6,507 nucleotides of DNA from a bacterium (GTDB lineage Bacteria; Omnitrophota; Gorgyraeia; Gygaellales; UBA12090). Below are positions 1-5,800 of the stretch, piece after piece. The stretch is taken from contig SCPY01000263.1 in the NCBI GenBank assembly GCA_004299495.1, forward strand, positions 1-6,507. The letters are read 5' to 3'. A program made the position numbers and the translations under genes. A model generated the notes under the pieces. The model ran no database searches, had not been told where the DNA came from, and saw nothing but the letters and a program-made list of their open reading frames with translations. The number at the start of each line of letters is the position of its first letter. Within the stretch, counting starts at the first letter, position 1.

Positions 1-475
1 GATGAATCGCCACCAACCCTCCAATGACCGCCCTATCCTCTATGGCTACATGCCCGGCAAGGGTCGCGCAGTTTGCCAGAACGCAATTATCTCCTACCGC
101 GCAGTCGTGGGCGATATGGGAATAGGCCATGATCAAATTATCGCTTCCTATACGCGTTACTCCTCCGCCCTCCTCGGTTCCGGTATTAATGGTAGTGAAT
201 TCGCGGATGATATTATTTTCGCCAATCACAAGCTTGGTATCTTCGCCCTTATATTTCAGATCCTGCGGAGGGCTTCCCACCACAGCCCCGGAATAAATAG
301 CGCATCCGCCTCCGATAGAGGTATTGCCGTCAATAAGGCAGGAGCTGCCCACCTTTACCCGGGGGCCGATTTTTACCTTAGGGCCTAACACGCTGTAAGG
401 GCCGACCTCAACATCTTCGGATAGCTGCGCGCCTTCCGATATAATCGCGGTTTTATGTATTTTATGTGCGCCCAT
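1..475 (-). CDS. lpxA: LpxA, UDP-N-acetylglucosamine O-acyltransferase, N-terminal 158 residues (partial, runs off the left edge)
   Basis: This cytoplasmic homotrimer transfers a 3-hydroxyacyl chain from ACP to the 3-OH of UDP-GlcNAc, the first step of lipid A synthesis. The start is ATG at 475-473 (MGAHKIHKTA). The visible part is a left-handed beta-helix built of hexapeptide repeats such as VEVGPYSVLGPKVKIGPRV near residues 22-40. Family signatures are PPQDLKYKGEDT (about 69-80), IREFTTINTGT (about 90-100) and SHIAHDC (119-125). H123 in the last motif matches the catalytic His125 of E. coli LpxA. The visible end, GGLVAIH, is where the family normally continues with Q-F. Family members are about 255-265 residues, so roughly 100 residues, including the chain-length ruler region, lie outside the window. 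The gene follows lpxC-fabZ by 6 bases. I see no Shine-Dalgarno sequence before the ATG, so its translation is probably coupled to the upstream gene. Confidence 0.96.
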   Translation of the reverse strand, partial: MGAHKIHKTAIISEGAQLSEDVEVGPYSVLGPKVKIGPRVKVGSSCLIDGNTSIGGGCAIYSGAVVGSPPQDLKYKGEDTKLVIGENNIIREFTTINTGTEEGGGVTRIGSDNLIMAYSHIAHDCAVGDNCVLANCATLAGHVAIEDRAVIGGLVAIH

Positions 476-481
476 TATATT

Positions 482-1795
482 TTAAGCCAGAGCGAACATC
501 AGCTCGGCCTCTGAAACAACCTTGCCGTCCACAAGGGCCTTGGCGAAAACCTGGCCCGTCCTGGCCTTAATCTTTCCCGCCTCAACCTCAATTATAAGCT
601 GGTCTCCGGGAAGCACGGTCTTTCTAAACTTGACGTCATTAGCCGCCATAAAATAGGCCAGCTTTCCCCGGTTTTGTTCGGGAGAAAGCATCATCACCCC
701 TCCCACCTGGGCCATGGCCTCAATAATTAAAACCCCGGGCATAACCGGCTTTCCCGGGAAATGGCCGTTAAAGAAATCTTCGTTTATGGTGACATTCTTA
801 AGCCCCACGGCGCGCTTGCCTTCTTCCATAGAGATTATCCTGTCCACCAGAAGAAAAGGATAGCGATGCGGGAGTATCTTCATAATCATAGAGGCGTCAA
901 TCTCATTGGCCCCCCGCGGAACGCTTCCAAAGGCAATTGCCGCCGACTCATACTTCAGCTTCTGCTGATAGATTTTCCTGACCAGCTTCAAATTCAGGGC
1001 ATGGCCGCTTCTAATCGCCATAATCCTGCCCTTTATCGGCACGCCCAATACCGAGATGTCTCCGATGAGGTCTAAGATTTTATGGCGCACAAACTCATCG
1101 TTAAAACGCAGGGTGTTCTTAATCACTTCTTTTTCGGCTACCACAAGCGTATTTTGATAATTCGCGCCCATCCCGATGCCTTTACCCTGCAAATCTTCCG
1201 CTTCTTCCTTCAAACAGAAGGTCCTGGCCGCGGCAAGCTCTTTCTCAAAATTCTCTGCCGTAACATTCAACTCCATATACTGGGATTTAAGGTACGGATG
1301 GTCGTAATTTAAGGTGTAGCAGACAGAATAGTCTGCGGCAGGCAAGGCTACCGCCCTGGCGTTTTCATCTTCAACCCATATCGGCTCTTTTATGGAAAAG
1401 AATTTCTTGGCGGCATCCTGCTCCACAATTTCCGCTTTTTTTAGCGCCTCTACAAATTCTTTCCCCGAGCCGTCCATGCCGGGGATTTCATTGTTATCAA
1501 TATCTATCTCCAGGTTATCTATCTGCAGGCCGGATAACGCCGCCATCAGATGCTCTATAGTCTGTACCTCCGCGCCCTCACAGGCAAGCGAGGTGCGCCT
1601 CATGCTGCGCTCGGACTCAAGCAGGTTACCACACTCCGCCTTGATCACCGGCTTATTGCTTAGATCTACGCGCGTAAAACGTATCCCGGAATTGGGCTCT
1701 GCCGGCTTAAAAGTAAGGCTGACGCGGTTACCGGTATGCAGGCCCACGCCCTGAATCTTAACCTGGCTCTTGATTGTCCTCTGTAATGGTTCCAT
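482..1795 (-). CDS. lpxC-fabZ: Bifunctional LpxC-FabZ: UDP-3-O-acyl-GlcNAc deacetylase fused to 3-hydroxyacyl-ACP dehydratase
   Basis: The 437-residue protein joins two cytoplasmic enzymes. Residues 1 to about 280 are LpxC, the zinc deacetylase for the committed lipid A step: QRTIKSQVKIQGVGLHTG at the N-terminus, EH at 81-82 (E. coli E78/H79), H238 and D242 in HKILDLIGD, and H265 in RSGHALN. These are the zinc ligands and catalytic residues, and none is missing. Residues from about 298 to 437 are FabZ, a hot-dog-fold dehydratase of fatty acid elongation: ILPHRYPFLLVDRI, catalytic H345 in NGHFPGKPVMPG, and E359 in LIIEAMAQ. A linker of about 20 residues joins them with no stop or frameshift. 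I chose the ATG at 1795-1793 because it places the LpxC motif at the usual distance from the start. A TTG at 1825 would add 10 non-family residues overlapping lpxD. The ATG lies 7 bases after the lpxD stop. GGAG sits 16 bases before it, which is too far to be a strong ribosome site. Confidence 0.96.
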   Translation of the reverse strand: MEPLQRTIKSQVKIQGVGLHTGNRVSLTFKPAEPNSGIRFTRVDLSNKPVIKAECGNLLESERSMRRTSLACEGAEVQTIEHLMAALSGLQIDNLEIDIDNNEIPGMDGSGKEFVEALKKAEIVEQDAAKKFFSIKEPIWVEDENARAVALPAADYSVCYTLNYDHPYLKSQYMELNVTAENFEKELAAARTFCLKEEAEDLQGKGIGMGANYQNTLVVAEKEVIKNTLRFNDEFVRHKILDLIGDISVLGVPIKGRIMAIRSGHALNLKLVRKIYQQKLKYESAAIAFGSVPRGANEIDASMIMKILPHRYPFLLVDRIISMEEGKRAVGLKNVTINEDFFNGHFPGKPVMPGVLIIEAMAQVGGVMMLSPEQNRGKLAYFMAANDVKFRKTVLPGDQLIIEVEAGKIKARTGQVFAKALVDGKVVSEAELMFALA

Positions 1796-1802
1796 GGTTA
1801 TT

Positions 1803-2828
1803 TTATTTTTTCTCCAATTCGGCAACCCGTTTTTTCAATTCCGCTACCAGCTCGTAGAGTTCGGGAAGCCTCTGCAGGCAGGCATTAACCTTCCTGGCTT
1901 CATTGTGCGGCCTTGCCGGATAGCCCGAAACAACGGTATTCGCCGCGACCGATTTGGTAACCCCTGCCTGGGCCGCGACAATCGCCCCGTCTCCGACGCT
2001 GATGTGCCCGACCAGCCCGCTCTGGCCTGCCAGGGTAACGTTGCTGCCGATTGTCGTGCTGCCTGAAATACCCGCCTGGGCCACAATAATGGAATTTTCT
2101 CCGATAACCACGTTATGGGCTATCTGGACTAAATTATCAATTTTGCTGCCTCTGCCGATCACTGTCTTATCAAAACGCGCCCGGTCAATAGTTACGTTGG
2201 CGCCGATTTCAACGTCATCCTGTATCTCAACGCTTCCCAGCTGTGGGATTTTCTTATACTTTCCTTCTATATTCACAAACCCGAAGCCATCAGAGCCGAT
2301 AACCGTTCCGCTATGAATAATGGCCCTGTCTCCTATCGCCGTCTTTTCCCGGATTGAAACATTAGGATAGATAAGGCAATCTTTCCCTATTACGCTGTCC
2401 CTGCCGATAAAACATCCCGGGTACACCACAGTCCTGTCCGCGATGCGCGTCCCGTCTTCCACCACTACATACGCGCCAAGGGATACCCCTTTCCCCAGGG
2501 AAACCCTTTTACCCACCAGCGCGGTGGGATGTATGCCTTGAGGATGCCGCCCTGTTTCCGGAGAAACAAAAGATACTACCTTGGCAAAGGCAAGAGAAGG
2601 ATTCTCGGTGCGGATTATCGGCTTCCCGGGAAAACTAAACTCTTTTGAAGTAATAATAGCCGAGGCATGGGTCTGGCTCAAAAGAGGCGCGTACCTTGAA
2701 TTGGCAAGAAAGGTAAGGTCGCCGTCCCTGGCTTCTTTTATCCCGCTTATGCCGGTGACTTCCACAGACGGATCTCCGATTACCTCTCCGTCAATGAGTT
2801 TGGCTATCTCCCTTAAAGTGCTCCTCAT
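1803..2828 (-). CDS. lpxD: LpxD, UDP-3-O-acyl-glucosamine N-acyltransferase
   Basis: LpxD adds a 3-hydroxyacyl chain from ACP to the free 2-amino group made by LpxC, giving UDP-2,3-diacylglucosamine. It is a cytoplasmic homotrimer. The 341-residue length equals that of E. coli LpxD. Residues 1 to about 100 form the uridine-binding N-terminal domain (TLREIAKLIDGEVIGDPSV, then ARDGDLTFLANSRY). Residues about 101-300 are a left-handed beta-helix of hexapeptide repeats. H238 in LVQIAHNVVIG matches catalytic His239 of E. coli, and GSDGFGFV (178-185) and SGYPARPHNE (301-310) are further family signatures. Residues about 316-341 form a charged helix with leucine or valine at 3-4 spacing (324, 328, 331, 335, 338), likely a short coiled coil. 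The ATG lies 8 bases after the skp stop. The only purine-rich motif, AGAGGG at 2849-2844, is 15 bases away, so coupling to skp is likely. Confidence 0.97.
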   Translation of the reverse strand: MRSTLREIAKLIDGEVIGDPSVEVTGISGIKEARDGDLTFLANSRYAPLLSQTHASAIITSKEFSFPGKPIIRTENPSLAFAKVVSFVSPETGRHPQGIHPTALVGKRVSLGKGVSLGAYVVVEDGTRIADRTVVYPGCFIGRDSVIGKDCLIYPNVSIREKTAIGDRAIIHSGTVIGSDGFGFVNIEGKYKKIPQLGSVEIQDDVEIGANVTIDRARFDKTVIGRGSKIDNLVQIAHNVVIGENSIIVAQAGISGSTTIGSNVTLAGQSGLVGHISVGDGAIVAAQAGVTKSVAANTVVSGYPARPHNEARKVNACLQRLPELYELVAELKKRVAELEKK

Positions 2829-2836
2829 TTAATCGC

Positions 2837-3361
2837 TTACTTGCCCTCTTTAGCGGCCGGCTTCTTATAACCGGACTGCAAAGACTCCAGGACCTTAGGC
2901 GTGATATCGCTGGCTTTGTTATTATACACAAAGACGCGGTCATTAAAAATCATGGAATATCCTTCTTTCTTGGCATACTCCTCAACCGCGCTCTCAATAT
3001 CTTTTAAGACCTCTTTCAGCCGTTCGTCCCTTTCCTTCTTAAGCTCTGATTCCTTTGTTAAAGAAAACTCCCGCACGGATTTAACCTTGTCTTCCAATTC
3101 CTTCTGCTTCTTATCTTTTTCGGCATCCGCCAGAAGCCCGAGCTTATCCTGCAGCTGCTTTACGTCGGAAATCTTGGCATCCCTGTCTTTTTCGTAGGCA
3201 TTGGCTTTCTGTTCCAGGTCTTTGTCATATTCCTGGGTCTTCTTGTATTCGTCAAAAAGCTTGCCCACATCCACCGTGCCGATTTTCTCCGCCGCGAAGG
3301 CGGGATTGAGAAATAATATGCCCGATGCTATCGCCAAAACAACAACTAGTCTCTGCCTCAT
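2837..3361 (-). CDS. skp: Skp/OmpH family periplasmic chaperone
   Basis: This periplasmic holdase keeps unfolded outer-membrane proteins soluble on their way to BamA. The 174-residue precursor has a clear signal peptide: MRQR, a hydrophobic run over residues 5-19, and an AFA cleavage motif at 21-23, so the mature chain starts AEKIGTVDVGKLFDEY, the usual OmpH N-terminus. Residues about 38-130 are very rich in Lys, Glu and Asp and should form the long helical tentacles. Residues 131-160 (KKEGYSMIFNDRVFVYNN, then DITPKVLES) return to the trimerisation body. The lysine-rich tail (KKPAAKEGK) is a little longer than in E. coli, whose precursor is 161 residues. I chose the ATG at 3361-3359 because it gives a proper signal peptide and has AAAGGAG nine bases upstream. 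A GTG at 3397 would add 12 charged residues before the signal peptide and overlap bamA. Confidence 0.94.
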   Translation of the reverse strand: MRQRLVVVLAIASGILFLNPAFAAEKIGTVDVGKLFDEYKKTQEYDKDLEQKANAYEKDRDAKISDVKQLQDKLGLLADAEKDKKQKELEDKVKSVREFSLTKESELKKERDERLKEVLKDIESAVEEYAKKEGYSMIFNDRVFVYNNKASDITPKVLESLQSGYKKPAAKEGK

Positions 3362-3370
3362 TTGACCAAT

Positions 3371-3377
3371 CTCCTTT
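3371..3377 (-). promoter_or_regulatory. Strong Shine-Dalgarno site of skp
   Basis: The minus strand reads AAAGGAG followed by nine bases and the ATG at 3361. It is the best ribosome site in the window and it settles the skp start. It lies inside the 25-base gap between the bamA stop and skp, the longest gap in the cluster. It would allow skp to be translated independently and in excess of bamA, which fits a chaperone needed in larger amounts than the insertase. That last point is inference. Confidence 0.88.
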
Positions 3378-3386
3378 CCTGTTTTT

Positions 3387-5777
3387 CTAGAAACCACGGC
3401 TCAAACTAAAATGAAATCTCCCTTTTCCCTTGGTTGGCTCACCCGGTTCCTTATTTAACGGCCAGCCGTAATCCAGCCTTACCGGGCCTATCGGGGTTTT
3501 AAGCCTTACGCCCATACCAAGCCCCGCCTTATAGCCGCCTGTGCCGAAGTCCCCTATTTTAGCCCAGACATTTCCTACATCATAGAATAACGCCGCCTTC
3601 AGTATATCCAGCACCGGATATAGGTACTCAATATTGCCCACTACCATCGCCTCTCCGCCAATGGGGTCTTCCGAAACCGGGTCTATGGGGCCTACCTTTC
3701 TTTCATGATAGCCGCGGATGCTGTAGGCGCCTCCGGCGTAAAACCGCTCGTATATAGGAAGTTCCGCGGAATCGCCATAGGCGTCGGCGAGCCCGGCGCG
3801 CAGGCGCAATTCCAGTGTTGACGACCTGATCAGCCCGAAGTATTTACTGGCGTTGGCGTTTAATTTTGTAAAATCCTTGTCTCCCCCGAAAGGCCCTCCT
3901 GCCAGCTCAAAACTGCCTCCTAACACATAACCCCGAGAAGGATTAAAGATGTTATCCCGGGTATCCCGGCTAAGCCCAAACTGCATAGAGCTGATCACGT
4001 TTGAACCGACCTCTTTTTTCAGCTCGCTGGTGGCGTCATCGGACACGCTGGAGATAGTTACATCTTCTATGCGGTACATCGCGTCAGCCCGGACATACTC
4101 GCCGAACTCTCTTCCCAGGCGCAGGTCGCCTCCGGACCTTTTTTCGTTGTAGCCGAAGCCCACATCGGTCTCGCGGTCGTGCACCCGGCGGTAGGCGTCA
4201 AAGCCAAAGGAGACCGGGTAATCAAACATCCAGGGCTCGGTAAAACTCAGCTCAAAGTTCTTGGCCAGAGAGCCCAGCTCCGCCCTCAGGCGCAGGTCCT
4301 GGCCCGCTCCGGTGAAATAGGGGAAATTCCTCCAGTCAAAATTTTTCTGGGCAATTTCTACAAACCCGATCAGCTTGTCTACCGAGCTATACCCGCCGCC
4401 GAAGCTGAATTCCCCTGTTTTTGATTCCTTCACCTCAACCACTAAATCCCGCATCTGAGGCTCTCCGCCTGCCGACGGCTCAATGTCGTAGCCGACCTCT
4501 TCAAAGAAACCCAGGTTCTGCAAGCGCTCCTTGCTGCGCTTTAATTTCTGGCCGTCAAAGCGCTCACCCGGATAAATTCTCAGCTCCCTGCGGATAACCA
4601 CGTCCTTGGTCTTGATATTCCCCCGGATCTTGACCTTATCCACATAACCCACTATGCCTTCATCAATGGTATAGGTTACCTCAACCCTGTCGGTTTCGGG
4701 ATTAAGGTAGGTCGCGCCGCTGGCCTGGGCAAAGATATACCCCTTGTCAAAATAAATACTCTGGATATTTGAGGCGTCTTCCTGCATCATTTCCTGGCTG
4801 AATACCTTATCCGGAGCGATAAGCTTCAAAGACTTCTTTATTTCATCTTCGGTGTAAACGGTATTGCCTTTAGCGGAAACCTTGCCCACCACATATTTCT
4901 TTCCCTCTTCTATGCTTATAATGATAAACATGAGCGCCTTTTTCTCATTAAATCCGGTCTCATATTCAACTTTCACGTCGGTGTAGCCCTCTTTGCGGTA
5001 AAAAGACTTCAGCTTCTCCACATCGTCTTTGAGGACGTCTTCCTTGAAGAAACCTGAAACAAAGATCCCGCTCTTTCGGCTCTTGATTATCTTAAGCAGC
5101 CGCTTGGACTTAAAATTTTTATTGCCGCGGAATTCTACGCGCTTGACCTTTATCCTTTTGGATGGCTCAATGGTAATGGTAAGGGTAACCTTGTTGTCTT
5201 GCGGATTGATATCGCTTTTGGAGGTAACCTCCGCCTGGGCATAGCCCTTCTTTACGCAGATATCCTTGATAACCGCCAGGTCCTCCCTTAACTGCACTTC
5301 GTCAAAGTATTGGCCTTCTTTAAGCTTGAGCGATTCCGTCAACTTCTCCTGGCGGATCATTCTTTTAAAACGCCCCTCAAACACGATCTTATCAATCAAG
5401 GGCTTCTCGGTGACTATAATAAATACCTTTAAGCCGCCCTCAAAATCCTCGGTGTCTATCTTTATATCGCTAAAATAACCTAATTCATTAAGCCGCTTGA
5501 TATCATCGCTGATAATATTGGTGGAGTAGTCCAGGCCCACCCGGCTCTTTATCTTGGAGAGTATAGTAACGGTGCTGATAGACCTGTTGCCCTTGACCTC
5601 AATGGCCGTAACCTTGCGCGCCGCTTCCCGATAATCCTTAACCTCTTCATAGCTCACGCCTTGAGCGGATAGCGCGGTATCATTTTTATCGCCGGCTTCC
5701 CGCGCCTGCTGGCAGTACGCTGCAGACGCGGCCAGAACAAAGGCGGGTAAAAACCATAAGATTGCTGTTTTCTTCAT
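3387..5777 (-). CDS. bamA: BamA, outer-membrane protein assembly factor (Omp85 family)
   Basis: BamA is the core of the beta-barrel assembly machine and folds and inserts outer-membrane proteins. The 796-residue precursor is close to the 810 of E. coli. Residues 1-19 are a signal peptide (MKKTAILWFLPAFVLAASA), with cleavage probably after ASA. A polar linker of about 35 residues follows. Five POTRA domains can be traced at about 56-126, 127-208, 209-292, 293-374 and 375-452, each with a repeated pattern such as AIEVKGNRSIS, KRVEFRGNKNFKSKRL and VDKVKIRGNIKTKDVVIRREL. The barrel covers about 453-796 and includes SFTEPWMFDYP (511-521), the lid-loop motif SIRGY (686-690, conserved Arg688) and GPVRLDYGWPLN (764-775). 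It ends FHFSLSRGF, with the terminal Phe expected of a barrel substrate signal. The ATG at 5777 lies 16 bases after the dnaB stop with AAAGGA ten bases upstream. TamA or TPS-type relatives are unlikely given five POTRAs and the skp-lpxD context. Confidence 0.97.
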   Translation of the reverse strand: MKKTAILWFLPAFVLAASAAYCQQAREAGDKNDTALSAQGVSYEEVKDYREAARKVTAIEVKGNRSISTVTILSKIKSRVGLDYSTNIISDDIKRLNELGYFSDIKIDTEDFEGGLKVFIIVTEKPLIDKIVFEGRFKRMIRQEKLTESLKLKEGQYFDEVQLREDLAVIKDICVKKGYAQAEVTSKSDINPQDNKVTLTITIEPSKRIKVKRVEFRGNKNFKSKRLLKIIKSRKSGIFVSGFFKEDVLKDDVEKLKSFYRKEGYTDVKVEYETGFNEKKALMFIIISIEEGKKYVVGKVSAKGNTVYTEDEIKKSLKLIAPDKVFSQEMMQEDASNIQSIYFDKGYIFAQASGATYLNPETDRVEVTYTIDEGIVGYVDKVKIRGNIKTKDVVIRRELRIYPGERFDGQKLKRSKERLQNLGFFEEVGYDIEPSAGGEPQMRDLVVEVKESKTGEFSFGGGYSSVDKLIGFVEIAQKNFDWRNFPYFTGAGQDLRLRAELGSLAKNFELSFTEPWMFDYPVSFGFDAYRRVHDRETDVGFGYNEKRSGGDLRLGREFGEYVRADAMYRIEDVTISSVSDDATSELKKEVGSNVISSMQFGLSRDTRDNIFNPSRGYVLGGSFELAGGPFGGDKDFTKLNANASKYFGLIRSSTLELRLRAGLADAYGDSAELPIYERFYAGGAYSIRGYHERKVGPIDPVSEDPIGGEAMVVGNIEYLYPVLDILKAALFYDVGNVWAKIGDFGTGGYKAGLGMGVRLKTPIGPVRLDYGWPLNKEPGEPTKGKGRFHFSLSRGF

Positions 5778-5780
5778 CTT

Positions 5781-5800
5781 CTTTTATTCCTTTTTATTCC
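5781..5800 (-). repeat. Tandem decamer GGAATAAAAR across the dnaB-bamA junction
   Basis: On the minus strand GGAATAAAAA is followed at once by GGAATAAAAG, nine of ten positions identical. The first copy contains the end of dnaB (GAA TAA) and the second contains the Shine-Dalgarno core of bamA. This may be chance in a purine-rich spacer or a small slippage duplication that created the ribosome site. Confidence 0.5.
5788..5793 (-). promoter_or_regulatory. Shine-Dalgarno site of bamA, directly after the dnaB stop
   Basis: The minus strand reads AAAGGA followed by ten bases and the bamA ATG at 5777. The site abuts the dnaB TAA stop (5796-5794). Ribosomes ending dnaB would therefore stop on the bamA initiation region, which suggests the two are co-transcribed and possibly translationally coupled. 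Confidence 0.7.

Noticed and set aside
2..388. Open reading frame on the plus strand, 128 codons
   Set aside because: It lies opposite lpxA, whose minus-strand translation matches the family closely, and its own translation resembles nothing I know. The same holds for the other plus-strand frames opposite lpxC-fabZ, lpxD, skp and bamA.
1796..1825. TTG start giving lpxC-fabZ ten extra N-terminal residues and an overlap with lpxD
   Set aside because: The added residues (MPNWRKNKIT) do not belong to LpxC, and the ATG at 1795 puts catalytic residues H238, D242 and H265 at the same numbers as in E. coli LpxC.
1844..2086. Minus-strand frame of 80 codons inside lpxD
   Set aside because: It is an out-of-frame reading of the lpxD beta-helix repeats, with a composition rich in Arg, Pro and Ala and no recognisable motif.
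3362..3397. GTG start giving skp a 12-residue extension and an overlap with bamA
   Set aside because: It would put charged residues ahead of a standard signal peptide, whereas the ATG at 3361 has a perfectly spaced AAAGGAG.
5700..5777. Possible lipoprotein signal in BamA, with Cys22 after the hydrophobic segment
   Set aside because: The residues before Cys22 are A-A-Y. Tyr at the position just before the Cys does not fit a lipobox, and BamA proteins are not lipoproteins.
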